From JAHFDS01 sp964593795 (lineage in GTDB: Bacteria; Myxococcota_A; Polyangia; JAHFDS01), in NCBI GenBank assembly GCA_964593795.1, contig CAZQJC010000020.1, positions 1-64,000 on the forward strand: 64,000 bases of DNA, written 5' to 3'. Position numbers and translations under genes: made by a program. Shown piece after piece: positions 1-10,194 of the stretch. Each line of letters opens with the position of its first letter. The stretch's first letter is position 1. Under the pieces are notes generated by a model. The model made no database searches. It had not been told where the DNA came from and saw nothing but the letters and a program-made list of their open reading frames with translations.

Positions 1-54
1 GCGCCCGCGCCGCCGGTCGCGCCCGCGCCACCGGTCGCGCCCGCGCCGCCCGCG
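1..54. repeat. 18-bp tandem repeat in coding DNA
   Basis: About three copies of an 18-bp unit (GCGCCCGCGCCACCGGTC and variants). On the minus strand it encodes Gly-Ala-Thr-Gly-Gly-Ala units of the lipoprotein. It may continue beyond the window edge and could change length by slippage. Confidence 0.8.
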
Positions 55-305
55 CCGGCCTCGCCGGTGGAGCCGCCCGTGGCCGGAGGCGTCGATCCGG
101 TGTCGTCCTGGTGACGGCCCGGCCCCGACTGCGTCGACGAACCGCTCGACGAGCCCCCCATGACGCACGCGCCGTCGACGCAAGCATAACCGGATGGGCA
201 GGTGGGGCTCGCATCGTCACAGGTGAACGCGTGCGGGCCGTAGTCGAACTCGCCGCACGACGCGGAGAGCGCGAGGCCGAGCAGGGCGATCCACGCGCTG
301 CGCAT
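1..305 (-). CDS. Lipoprotein with Gly/Ala-rich tract, cut by window edge
   Basis: The ATG at 305 overlaps the stop of the upstream gene (TGATG), so the two are translationally coupled. The N-terminus is a short signal peptide with the lipobox SASC at residues 14-17, so the product should be lipid-anchored outside the cytoplasm. A Cys-rich segment follows (residues 31-49, with CPSGYACVDGAC), a spacing common in myxobacterial surface lipoproteins. The last visible part is a Gly/Ala/Thr tract made of six-residue repeats. The 3' end lies outside the window, so any functional domain is unseen. No enzymatic role can be assigned. Confidence 0.75.
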   Translation of the reverse strand, partial: MRSAWIALLGLALSASCGEFDYGPHAFTCDDASPTCPSGYACVDGACVMGGSSSGSSTQSGPGRHQDDTGSTPPATGGSTGEAGAGGAGATGGAGATGGAG

Positions 306-829
306 CAGAACCTCACGTGCGCCGCGGCGCCCGCGAAGCCGGGGCCAACGATCGGCGCGATGGCCGTGCGGGGCTCCACGGGCTTGTCCTTGACGAAGAG
401 CACGAAGGACGTGACGGCGAGCAGGCCGCCGCCGATGAGGGCGCTGTAGCCGATGAGGCGGTTCTGCTTCCAGCCGTCCTCGAGGGCGCGGACTCCGTCG
501 TGGTACGGGCCGGTCGTCTGGCGCTTGAGCTCCTGCTCCTGGTCGCCGGCGCGCAGCATGAACACCACGCCCGTCCCCAGGGCTGCGGCGGCAGTGCCCG
601 CCGCCGTCCACTTCCAGACGCGGAACCGCGTCGTGGTGCCGTCAGCCGCCGGGGCGGACTCGGGTTCGGAGGAGGTCGCTCCGCGTGGTGGCAGGTTCGC
701 GAGGGGATTCTCGCTGTCGCCGTCGTCAGAGACGACCTTCTTCGTCGCGGTCTCGGCACCCGCCAGGCGGGGTGCGCCGAGGAGCAGCAAGAAGGTCGCG
801 AGCCACGTCGACACGATCTTTCGCGTCAT
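305..829 (-). CDS. Signal-peptide protein with two membrane helices
   Basis: A 174-residue protein that I cannot assign to a named family. Residues 1-25 form a signal peptide ending in AGAE. A low-complexity Ser/Pro/Glu stretch follows, then two hydrophobic segments at about 70-92 and 124-146, separated by a charged linker. This tail layout (short charged linker between two helices) is common in myxobacterial TPR or PEGA envelope proteins; that comparison is from memory. A GGAGG Shine-Dalgarno sits just before the ATG, and a consensus promoter lies about 50 bases upstream. It is first in a two-gene unit with the lipoprotein that starts at its stop codon. Confidence 0.75.
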   Translation of the reverse strand: MTRKIVSTWLATFLLLLGAPRLAGAETATKKVVSDDGDSENPLANLPPRGATSSEPESAPAADGTTTRFRVWKWTAAGTAAAALGTGVVFMLRAGDQEQELKRQTTGPYHDGVRALEDGWKQNRLIGYSALIGGGLLAVTSFVLFVKDKPVEPRTAIAPIVGPGFAGAAAHVRF

Positions 830-876
830 GCCACCTCCACAAGAAGCTCGAGCAACCCAGTACTCAGAGCGCGCGA

Positions 877-905
877 TTTGTAACGGAGGTGACTGTAGTT
901 GTCAA
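877..905 (-). promoter_or_regulatory. Sigma70-type promoter, TTGACA-17-TACAAA
   Basis: On the minus strand, a perfect -35 (900-905) and a -10 TACAAA (877-882) lie 17 bp apart, upstream of the gene at 305-829. The leader would be about 40 bases with a GGAGG ribosome-binding site. The rest of the 830-981 gap holds nothing I recognise. Confidence 0.75.
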
Positions 906-981
906 TGGCATTTTTCCCCAGGTGCTGGCGACAGTCCTACCCGCCGCGTGCCAGCCTGGAAAACGTCGCCAGGTCAGGGGT

Positions 982-1947
982 CTAGCGGGCGGATCCGACG
1001 GGGGCTGCCGCACATCCGGAGGCGGGCGCGACCTTCTGTGCCGGGGCGGCATCCCCCCGGGGAGCGCCGTCCCTGGGGGCGCCCGCATCGGCCCTCAGGG
1101 CCGCATCCAGCGCCGCATCGTGCGCCCGCCCTGCATCGGGTCGCCCCGCGTCGGCCCCTCGCGCATCGGCCCTCGGGGCGCCGTCGCGTGCGGCAGGCGC
1201 ATCGGGCGCCAGCGCGGCGTCCGGCGCGGGGGCGCTGCAGACCGCGCCCGTGGGGAAGCCCTGCGAGGGCGACGCCGCCACGCGCGCCTCGGTCATCGGG
1301 CCGTAGTCGCCGTCCTCCGCGATCGGGTCCTCGGGGTGGTTGCGGTTCCAGAGACGCTGGAAGGCGAGCACCGACGCGCCGCGCAGGTCCATCGCACCTG
1401 GGCCGACGTAGTCGAAGTGCACCGGATCGCTCGCGCCCAGCCAGCGGAAGCCGTGGGCCTCGAACGCGGCGCGCCAGGCGGCGTTGTCGTTGATGTCGAG
1501 CGCGGTGCCGGTCTCGTGGTTGCTCGTGCCAGGGGCAGCGGCGAGCGAGATCCCGCACTGCCCGTTCTGGTACCAGCGGTGGAGCATGTACTGCTGGGGG
1601 AGCGTGCGCAGCATCGAGTTGACGCCGAGGCCGACGCCCGGGCGCTCGGCGAGCACGCGTAGCAGGAGCGGCACCGCGGGGCGCTGGATGAACGGGAACA
1701 CGGCCGACGCGAGGGTGAGCTGTGGCTCGTCGGGGATGCGCACGAGCACGCCCGGCTGCATGCAGTCGATCTCGTCGACGAGCTGCTGCGCGAGGGGCCT
1801 TGCGGCCGCGGTGCTGCAACCCATCTGCGCGGCCTCGTCCACCGACTCCGCGAACGTCGCCGTGCCGAGGTCACCGATGCTGCCTTCCTCGCCGACGCCC
1901 TCGCGGACGCACGCGCCGAGGACGAGCAGGAGCGCGGCGCGCCTCAA
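982..1947 (-). CDS. M15-family D,D-carboxypeptidase-like lipoprotein
   Basis: Probably cleaves peptidoglycan peptide stems outside the cytoplasmic membrane. The start is TTG at 1947, overlapping the stop of the upstream acyltransferase (TTGA). It gives a short signal peptide with lipobox LGAC and Cys13. The M15 zinc motif SNHETGTALD (SxHxxGxAxD pattern) is present, followed by the second metal site DPVHFDY. A segment like a peptidoglycan-binding domain comes next (FQRLWNRN...DGDYGPMTEA). The C-terminal ~80 residues are Ala/Asp/Pro-rich low complexity. It is last in a chain of overlapping minus-strand genes. The family call is firm. The exact bond cleaved is not known. Confidence 0.85.
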   Translation of the reverse strand: MRRAALLLVLGACVREGVGEEGSIGDLGTATFAESVDEAAQMGCSTAAARPLAQQLVDEIDCMQPGVLVRIPDEPQLTLASAVFPFIQRPAVPLLLRVLAERPGVGLGVNSMLRTLPQQYMLHRWYQNGQCGISLAAAPGTSNHETGTALDINDNAAWRAAFEAHGFRWLGASDPVHFDYVGPGAMDLRGASVLAFQRLWNRNHPEDPIAEDGDYGPMTEARVAASPSQGFPTGAVCSAPAPDAALAPDAPAARDGAPRADARGADAGRPDAGRAHDAALDAALRADAGAPRDGAPRGDAAPAQKVAPASGCAAAPVGSAR

Positions 1948-3047
1948 GCGGTCTCCGCGGGGCGCCGCAGCCGGCTCCGGACGCGCTCGAGCAGGCCGGG
2001 CAGGTGCTCGAGCCGCCACCACGCGAGCGCCAGCATCGCGAGCGCCAGCAGCCCGAGCGCGACCGTCGCGGCGCCGAAGGAGAGCTGGTGGTAGAGCGAC
2101 TTGGTGGCATGCCCGTAGACCAGCTCTACGTGGACCCAGTACGTCAGGAGCGAGGTCTTGCCGAGGATGCGCAGGGGCGAGAAGCGACCCGCCGGCAGGG
2201 CGCGTGTGATCAGGAAGGACAGCCCGACCAGCGCCAGCACCACGCCGGTGCGGTAGAGGAAGGCGTTCGGGCCGGTGACGCGCGCCTGGTTGTCGCCGAA
2301 GCTCCAGAGCGTGACGCGCGGATCGCGCAGGATCTGGCCGACGATCGCCATCACGACGCCGAGCGCGGCCATCGCGAGCGTGAGGTGCGCGAGACGCCCG
2401 CGGGCAGAGGCGCGAAGCCAGATCGCGCCGCACGCGACGCCGGCGAACGTGTAGCCGGCCCAGGGGAAGAAGGGGAAGAACGCGAGCGGCTTCTCGCCGG
2501 CGACGTAGGCGAAGAGCCAGCGCGGCTGCGCGGACGAGACGGGGGAGAGCTCCACGAAGGGCGTCCCGAGGATGACGATCCCGGTGGCGCCGAGGGCCAC
2601 CCAGGGCAAGCGCCGCCGCAGCTCGGAGGGGCGGCACACGAGCGCGCACACCACGAGCGAGACGCCGATCGTGTTGAGGATATCGACGCGCAGCATGTCC
2701 TCGGCGTGATCGACGTGGGCGCCGCCGAGCGTCCACTCGACGACGCGGAAGGCGAGGCCGATGCCGAGGACCTCGAGGCCGCGGCGGACCGCGCCGCGCG
2801 TCGCCGCACCGTCGGAGAGGCCCGCGCGGGCGTCGCGGTGCCAGCGCAGGACGAGCGACACGCCGGCCAGGAACAGGAAGAGCCGCGCCGGGAAGCCTCC
2901 GACGTGCCGGCTCGACCACCAGGCGTTGCCCGTGCGGTCCGCATCGCGGACGAAGGCGTCGTAGAGGTGCGTCTGGAACATGGCGAGCACGGCCAGCCCG
3001 CGCAGCCAGTCGATGTGATCCCAGCGGCCGCGCGCCCCGCCGGTCAT
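1944..3047 (-). CDS. Multi-pass membrane acyltransferase (DUF1624/HGSNAT-like)
   Basis: A 367-residue integral membrane protein. It opens with WDHIDWLRGLAVLAMFQTH, the signature start of the DUF1624/heparan-glucosaminide N-acetyltransferase-like group, which moves acyl groups across or at the membrane. About ten hydrophobic segments follow, with a Trp/His-rich loop near the C-terminus (TYWVHVELVYG). The ATG at 3047 overlaps the upstream S4-gene stop (ATGA) and its own stop overlaps the M15 gene, so the three genes are coupled. The substrate is unknown. Pairing with an M15 peptidase suggests cell-envelope glycan modification, which is inference. Confidence 0.8.
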   Translation of the reverse strand: MTGGARGRWDHIDWLRGLAVLAMFQTHLYDAFVRDADRTGNAWWSSRHVGGFPARLFLFLAGVSLVLRWHRDARAGLSDGAATRGAVRRGLEVLGIGLAFRVVEWTLGGAHVDHAEDMLRVDILNTIGVSLVVCALVCRPSELRRRLPWVALGATGIVILGTPFVELSPVSSAQPRWLFAYVAGEKPLAFFPFFPWAGYTFAGVACGAIWLRASARGRLAHLTLAMAALGVVMAIVGQILRDPRVTLWSFGDNQARVTGPNAFLYRTGVVLALVGLSFLITRALPAGRFSPLRILGKTSLLTYWVHVELVYGHATKSLYHQLSFGAATVALGLLALAMLALAWWRLEHLPGLLERVRSRLRRPAETA

Positions 3048-3463
3048 GGGTCCTTGAGCTTGTCGATGGCGCGGCGCTCGCGCTTGGTTGGGCGGCCCGC
3101 CCCCGCGGGGCGCAGTACGCGCACGGCGCGCGTGAGGCGCCGCAGCTCGAGCTCCTCGGGCGAGGGCTTTGGCGTGGTCTCCTCGATCAGCTTGCGCGCC
3201 TCGGCCTTGGCGATGTGGCGCTCGCACAGCGCCTGGATCACGAAGGTGCGCCGGCCGTGCGCCGACTTGAGGACGATCTCGTCTCCGACGCGCACCAGCT
3301 TGTTCGGCTTGGCGACCGCCCCGTTGACCTCGACGTGGTTCGCGGCGCAGGCCTTGGTCGCCTGCGAGCGCGTCGGGAGCAGGCACGCGACGTCGAGGAA
3401 GACGTCCAGGCGAACCGTCGCGAGCGCCTGCGCCGGCGCGGCGGGATCGCGGGTGCTGCTCAC
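3044..3463 (-). CDS. S4-domain RNA-binding protein (Hsp15-like)
   Basis: A 139-residue protein with an S4 domain at about 20-75 (VRLDVFLDVACLLPTRSQA, then VEVNGAVAKPNKLVRVGD). A basic tail ends KRERRAIDKLKDP. Known relatives such as Hsp15 bind the 50S subunit carrying nascent peptide and help rescue stalled ribosomes. The GTG at 3463 is chosen because a -10-like TAGCGT ends eight bases upstream with a TTTACG -35 at 17 bp. That would give an almost leaderless message. It overlaps the acyltransferase start by four bases. Confidence 0.85.
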   Translation of the reverse strand: MSSTRDPAAPAQALATVRLDVFLDVACLLPTRSQATKACAANHVEVNGAVAKPNKLVRVGDEIVLKSAHGRRTFVIQALCERHIAKAEARKLIEETTPKPSPEELELRRLTRAVRVLRPAGAGRPTKRERRAIDKLKDP

Positions 3464-3470
3464 AGGCCCC

Positions 3471-3499
3471 ACGCTACACGCGCAGGCCTGGGCCGTAAA
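3471..3499 (-). promoter_or_regulatory. Promoter TTTACG-17-TAGCGT, near-leaderless start
   Basis: Minus strand: -35 at 3494-3499 and -10 at 3471-3476. The predicted start site falls within about one base of the GTG at 3463. This would give the S4, acyltransferase and M15 genes their own promoter behind the kinase gene. Confidence 0.55.
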
Positions 3500-3506
3500 G
3501 TCGTGG

Positions 3507-6500
3507 TCACGCGGCCGCGGGGGGCGCCGCCGCGGCGGCCCCGACGAGCGGTTCGCAGCGCGTCTTCTCGGCATCGAGGCCGAGCCGCGCAGCCAGCTCG
3601 AGCGCGCGCCTGCCGTGGCGCATCGCACTCGGCGTATCGCCCTCGAGCCGGCCGAGCTCGGCGCGCAGGCGGTGGAGCAGGAGCTGGACGTAGGGGTGCT
3701 TGCGGGCCCGTCGGTCGACCAGGCGCAACGTGCGCCGCACCGCGTCGCCGGCCCCGGCATCGGCACGCACGAGCTGAGCGCGGGCGACGGACTCCACGAG
3801 GAGCGCGTGGTAGAGCCAGCCGAAGCGCGCCTTGTTGCAGAGCGCGAGGCCCGCCTCGGCGTGCGCGATGGCCCCGTCCCGATCGCCGGCGTCGATGGCC
3901 AGGTCCGAGAGGACGCGCTCCGAGAAGGCGAGGGCGAGCGAGGCACCGAGGGCCTTCGCGGCGGTGCGGGCCTCCTCGACGAGCCGCGCCGCGTCCGCGG
4001 GGCGGCCGCCGAGGCGCATGCACTCGGCCTCGGTCATCGAGACGAAGGCGCCGATGGCGCGGTCGGGCACGCGGCGAAGGAGCTCGCGGGCACGCTCGAC
4101 CACCTGGAGCGTGCGGGGCACATCGCGCGTGGCGAGCAACGCATCGAGCGCGACGGTGCAGGCGAGCAGCGCGGTCGCCGGATCACCGTGTCGATCCGCG
4201 AGGGAGATGGCGTCGGTCGCTTGCTGGACGGCCTGCTGGATGTCCCCGCGCGTCGTGCGGATGTGCGCGCTATAGGTCTGCACGCGCGCGAGCAGGCCCT
4301 GGTCGTTGGTGCGTTCGGCGTGGTAGCGGGCACGCTCGAGGTGCGCACAGATGTGGCTCCCGCCGGGCCCGAAGAGGATCTGCATGAAGTGCGCGTGGCG
4401 GTAGTGGACCTCGGCCAGGTCGCGTGGCGCGGCGAGGCAGGCGCCGAGCGCCTGGTAGCGCGACTCGAGGAGGCCGAACACGAACGCGTGGTTCGGGAGC
4501 TCGCAGAAGTAGTAGCCGAGGACCGCGCTCCGGTAGATGTCGAGCAGCAGCTCCTCGCGGGGCTTGAGCGTCTTGCGCCACCAGCCGCGGCGGAAGCCGG
4601 CGATCGCGAAGATGGTCAGGAACTGGTAGACGACGACGCCAAGGCAGAGGAGCGGCACCCAGCGCGGCAACGGGCGGCCGACGTTCTCGAGTGCGTGGAG
4701 GTAGTGTTGCATCGCGCGGCGGTACTCGCCCTCGACTGCGAGGCCGCGGCCGACGTAGAGGTCGGCGCGGGCGCGGACGAGCGCGTCGCCGTGGCTGCGC
4801 AGCGGCTCGGCGGCGGCGATGGCCGCGGCGCCGTCACCTGCGTCGAGGAGCGTGCCGGCGCGGGTGAGCGCGAGGCTCGCGGCGTCCGTGCCCGGCGGCG
4901 GCGTCGCCCCCTCGGTGACGAGCGCCTCCATCCGCTCGAGGTGCTGCGCGGCCTCGCGATGGGCGTGCCGAGAGCGCGCGAGCAGCGCGGCCTCGTGGTG
5001 GAAGCGCGCGGCGCGATCGCGATCGCCGGCGGCGTCGAAGTGGCGCGCCAGATCGAACGCGGCGTCGCGGGCGCTCGACTTCCGGAGCTCGAGGGCCTCG
5101 GCGACCCGGCGGTGCAGCGCGGCCCGGCGCGCGGCCGAGAGCCGCGCGAGCGCGACCTCGCGGGCCCACTCGCTCGCGAAGGCGTAGCGCTCGCCTCCCG
5201 ATCCCCCGCCGCGAAGTGGGCGCAGGAAGCCCTCCCGGATCAGGCGATCGACCTCGTCGAGGAGCGCGTCCTCGGGCAGGCCCGTCGCGAGCGCGAGCGT
5301 CGCGAAGGGCACTTCGCGGCCGAGGACCGCGGCATACGCCAGCACCTCGCGCGCGTCGTCGCCGAGCCGCGAGATGCGCTCCGCGACGAGATCCGCGATC
5401 ACCGCCGGGACCGCGCCGGACGGCGCCTGCTGGCCGCCGCCGGAGGTCTGCGCGAGCGCCCACGCGATGCCGCTCTTGCGGAGCGCGCCGCGCTCGACGA
5501 GCGCGCGGACGATCGCCTCCGCGTCCCCGGGCGCGCCCCGGCTCTCGGCCACGAGCCGCTCGACGAGCGCGGTCGGCGCCGCCGAGCCGAGCATCGAGCT
5601 CGCCAGCTCCTCGAGCGCCTCGGGACCGAGCGCGGGCACCGGAAGCGCGATGCCTGTCTCCTGCAAGGACCCGAGTAACCGGAGGACGCGGGAGTCGGGG
5701 TCGGCCGACCCGGCGCGCGCGGTCAGAGCCACGAGGAGGGGGCGGCCCCGGCCTTCGCGCAGGACCGCCTCGATCGCCGCCGTGCTCGGGTCGTCGAGCA
5801 AGTGCGCGTCGTCGATCAGCCACACGACCGGGCGCCGCGCCGCGATCGACGCGACCAGCGTGGCCGTCGCGGCCGCGAGGCGCTCGCTATCTCCCGAGTC
5901 TCCCGGGCGCGCAGCCTCACCCGCGGCCACGAGCGCGACCGCGCTGCCGCAGGCCGGGGCCAGGATCGCCGCCGCCGCCCTGACCTCGGGCGACTGCTTG
6001 CCGGCGTCGTCGAGATCATCGACCAGCTGCTCGACGAGCGCGGCCGCGGCGCCGAAGGGTCGCGGCGAGAGCTCGCCCGCCCGCAACTGGTGCACGGCCG
6101 CCGCGCGACCGCGTAGTCCCCCGACCAGCCCGCGCAGCTCGGCCAGGAGGCGCGACTTGCCCGCGCCGCGCGGTCCCACGCAGACGAGGGTGTGCCCCTC
6201 GCCGTGATCGAGCGCGCTCACGGCCTGGGCAATCGTCGCCAGGGCATCCGCGCGCCCGACGAGCCGCGGCTCCGCGGGCGTCCACACCTCCGGACACGCG
6301 GCGGCGGGCATCACCTCCATCGTCTCGGCGACGGCCTCCTCGCCGGCATCGAGACGCACCGCGGCGAGCCGCGTCAGCACCGCGGCGGCCGTGGCCGGCC
6401 GGTCCGACGGGGCCTTCGCGAGCAGCTCCTCGCAGAGCTGCGCGAGCCCGCGCGGCACCTGCGGGCACACCACGCCGAGCCTCGGCGCCGGCTCGTGGAT

Positions 6501-7190
6501 GTGCTGATAGAGGATCGACGGGATGCTGCCGCCGAGGAACGGCGGTCGACCCGCGAGCAGCTCGAAGACCATCACGCCGAGCGCGTAGAGATCGGTGCGG
6601 GCGTCCACCGTCAGGCCCTTGGCCTGCTCGGGGGACATGTAGAGCGCGGTGCCGAGGACCGTCCCGAGCTGCGTCAGCCGCACGCTCTCGGTCTCGAGCT
6701 CGCGCGCGAGGCCGAAGTCCATGACCTTGACCTGCCAGCGCGCGTCCACGAGCACGTTCTCCGGCTTGAGGTCGCGGTGGACGATCCGCGCGGCGTGGAG
6801 GTACGCGAGGGCCTCCGCGATCTGGCTGACCACGCTGACCACGAGGTGCAGGCGCTCGGACGACGACAGCGCCGCGCCGCGCTCGCGGAAGGCGCGCGCG
6901 AGGTCGACCCCCTCGACGTGCTCCATCGTGTAGAAGTCGCGGCCGGCGTCCTCGCCGAGCTCGAAGACGCGCACGATCCGCGGGTGATCGAGGCGGATCG
7001 CCGCCCGGAACTCGCGTCGGAACCGCAGGCGCGCGTCCTCTCCCGTGGCCTCGCGGAGCCGCTTGAGGGCGACGTGCCCTCCGCTCGCGCCGTCACGGCA
7101 CAGGTACACCGCCCCCATGCCCCCGGTACCCAGCGGGCGCAGGACCTCGAACCGCCCGATGCGCTCGGGCGCCGCCGACGCCACGGCCAC
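3507..7190 (-). CDS. Ser/Thr kinase fused to AAA ATPase and TPR region
   Basis: A 1227-residue cytoplasmic signalling protein. The kinase domain covers about 12-280: glycine loop GTGGMG, Lys43, catalytic loop HRDLKPEN (138-145), DFG (158-160) and YMSPEQ. An ATPase module follows, with Walker A GPRGAGKS (339-346) and Walker B PVVWLIDDAH (453-462). The C-terminal half is helical and TPR-like, with several hydrophobic stretches near PLLCLGVVVYQF. This resembles PknK/LuxR-type STAND regulators, but there is no DNA-binding domain at the end. GTG at 7190 is preferred because TACGAT ends seven bases upstream and there is no Shine-Dalgarno; GTG at 7184 is the alternative. The start is therefore moderately certain. 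Confidence 0.9.
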   Translation of the reverse strand: MAVASAAPERIGRFEVLRPLGTGGMGAVYLCRDGASGGHVALKRLREATGEDARLRFRREFRAAIRLDHPRIVRVFELGEDAGRDFYTMEHVEGVDLARAFRERGAALSSSERLHLVVSVVSQIAEALAYLHAARIVHRDLKPENVLVDARWQVKVMDFGLARELETESVRLTQLGTVLGTALYMSPEQAKGLTVDARTDLYALGVMVFELLAGRPPFLGGSIPSILYQHIHEPAPRLGVVCPQVPRGLAQLCEELLAKAPSDRPATAAAVLTRLAAVRLDAGEEAVAETMEVMPAAACPEVWTPAEPRLVGRADALATIAQAVSALDHGEGHTLVCVGPRGAGKSRLLAELRGLVGGLRGRAAAVHQLRAGELSPRPFGAAAALVEQLVDDLDDAGKQSPEVRAAAAILAPACGSAVALVAAGEAARPGDSGDSERLAAATATLVASIAARRPVVWLIDDAHLLDDPSTAAIEAVLREGRGRPLLVALTARAGSADPDSRVLRLLGSLQETGIALPVPALGPEALEELASSMLGSAAPTALVERLVAESRGAPGDAEAIVRALVERGALRKSGIAWALAQTSGGGQQAPSGAVPAVIADLVAERISRLGDDAREVLAYAAVLGREVPFATLALATGLPEDALLDEVDRLIREGFLRPLRGGGSGGERYAFASEWAREVALARLSAARRAALHRRVAEALELRKSSARDAAFDLARHFDAAGDRDRAARFHHEAALLARSRHAHREAAQHLERMEALVTEGATPPPGTDAASLALTRAGTLLDAGDGAAAIAAAEPLRSHGDALVRARADLYVGRGLAVEGEYRRAMQHYLHALENVGRPLPRWVPLLCLGVVVYQFLTIFAIAGFRRGWWRKTLKPREELLLDIYRSAVLGYYFCELPNHAFVFGLLESRYQALGACLAAPRDLAEVHYRHAHFMQILFGPGGSHICAHLERARYHAERTNDQGLLARVQTYSAHIRTTRGDIQQAVQQATDAISLADRHGDPATALLACTVALDALLATRDVPRTLQVVERARELLRRVPDRAIGAFVSMTEAECMRLGGRPADAARLVEEARTAAKALGASLALAFSERVLSDLAIDAGDRDGAIAHAEAGLALCNKARFGWLYHALLVESVARAQLVRADAGAGDAVRRTLRLVDRRARKHPYVQLLLHRLRAELGRLEGDTPSAMRHGRRALELAARLGLDAEKTRCEPLVGAAAAAPPAAA

Positions 7191-7196
7191 GTGGGC

Positions 7197-7202
7197 ATCG
7201 TA
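7197..7202 (-). promoter_or_regulatory. -10 element TACGAT, leaderless start
   Basis: Minus-strand TACGAT ends seven bases before the GTG at 7190, the distance expected if transcription begins at the start codon. No convincing -35 is seen at 17 bp. Confidence 0.45.
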
Positions 7203-7322
7203 GCACGGGCATCCCGGGCCCGCCGGTCGGGCCCCGCCGGGGGTGGGCTGCCCCGCACTCGCCGAGGATCCAGCGACTTGCGCTGGCCCGCCGGTTGCTC
7301 CAGGGAACAGTGGAGGTCTTCG

Positions 7323-7808
7323 ATGCGCAGCCGAAAGAATCGACAAGGACTCATGCTCTGGGCGGTCGCCCTCGTCGTGAGCGCCTGTGCAACGGCAAGC
7401 CAACCCGCACGCAAGGCCCCGGCCTGGACCGCCGGCGACGAGGATGCGCTCTCGCGTGGCCTCGCCGAGGGCTTGCTCGAGAGCGACTGGCTGGCCGAGG
7501 AGAACGCCACCCTCCGTCGCCCGCCCGTCCTCCGCGTGGTCCGCGTGGCGAACGCCACCGGGCAGGAGCTCGACGAGGCGCACCTCCGGCTGCTGGTCGA
7601 GCAGGCGCTCGGCACGTCGGGGCGCGTGGAGATCGCGGGGAGCGATTCCGATGCCGACTTCGTCCTCGTGGGCGAGGTCCAGAGGCGCGAGTCCAGCGAC
7701 CGCCGAACGATCGTTTTCGCGGGCACGCTCCGCGCGGTCGTCGACGGTCGAACCGCCTGGCGCGGCGAGAAGCAGCTCCGCAAGCAGCAGGTCGCGCTCG
7801 AACCCTGA
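7323..7808 (+). CDS. LpoB-like lipoprotein
   Basis: A 161-residue lipoprotein with lipobox VSAC (Cys22). Residues ~75-150 read like the LpoB/CsgG-type fold: ANATGQELDEAHLRLLVEQAL, then ADFVLVGEVQRRES. In E. coli, LpoB activates the peptidoglycan synthase PBP1B from the outer membrane. Whether this protein does the same is inferred from that resemblance. The ATG is set by a GGAGG Shine-Dalgarno about nine bases upstream. It is a single gene between two convergent or divergent kinase genes. Confidence 0.7.
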   Translation: MRSRKNRQGLMLWAVALVVSACATASQPARKAPAWTAGDEDALSRGLAEGLLESDWLAEENATLRRPPVLRVVRVANATGQELDEAHLRLLVEQALGTSGRVEIAGSDSDADFVLVGEVQRRESSDRRTIVFAGTLRAVVDGRTAWRGEKQLRKQQVALEP

Positions 7809-7826
7809 AGCGACCCGCGCACCTCG

Positions 7827-10064
<2,238 letters not shown>

Positions 10065-10072
10065 GGGGCCAA

Positions 10073-10078
10073 ACCATA
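10073..10078 (-). promoter_or_regulatory. -10 element TATGGT before kinase start
   Basis: Minus-strand TATGGT ends nine bases before the TTG at 10064. No clear -35 is present. It fits the short-leader pattern seen at other starts in this window. Confidence 0.35.
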
Positions 10079-10096
10079 CCCCCTGGGGCGGCCGAA

Positions 10097-10130
10097 GGGC
10101 GAGCCCCCGCGTGCCTCGGGGGCACCGCCC
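10097..10130. other. Strong GC hairpin in divergent intergenic region
   Basis: GGGCG-a-GCCCCCG (10097-10109) pairs with CGGGGGC-ac-CGCCC (10117-10130), giving a 12-bp stem with small bulges and a seven-base loop. It lies between the divergent kinase and endonuclease-fold genes. There is no T-run, so it is not a classical terminator. Confidence 0.5.
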
Positions 10131-10158
10131 GCTCACCGTGCCCTGGAGCACGCCGAAG

Positions 10159-10187
10159 TTGGAGCGCCGCACGCGCCGCGGTACGAT
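10159..10187 (+). promoter_or_regulatory. Promoter TTGGAG-17-TACGAT, near-leaderless start
   Basis: -35 at 10159-10164 and -10 at 10182-10187, spaced 17 bp. The -10 ends eight bases before the ATG at 10195, and no Shine-Dalgarno is seen. Confidence 0.55.
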
Positions 10188-10194
10188 GCCGCCG

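Noticed and set aside
922..975. CTGGCGAC/GTCGCCAG inverted repeat after the M15 gene as a terminator
   Set aside because: Loop of over 30 bases, and on the transcribed strand the following run is A, not U.
1722..5678. 1318-residue open frame on the plus strand
   Set aside because: Arg/Ala-rich shadow of the minus-strand acyltransferase, S4 and kinase genes; high GC makes long antisense frames common. The same applies to 58605-62858 and 47768-51310.
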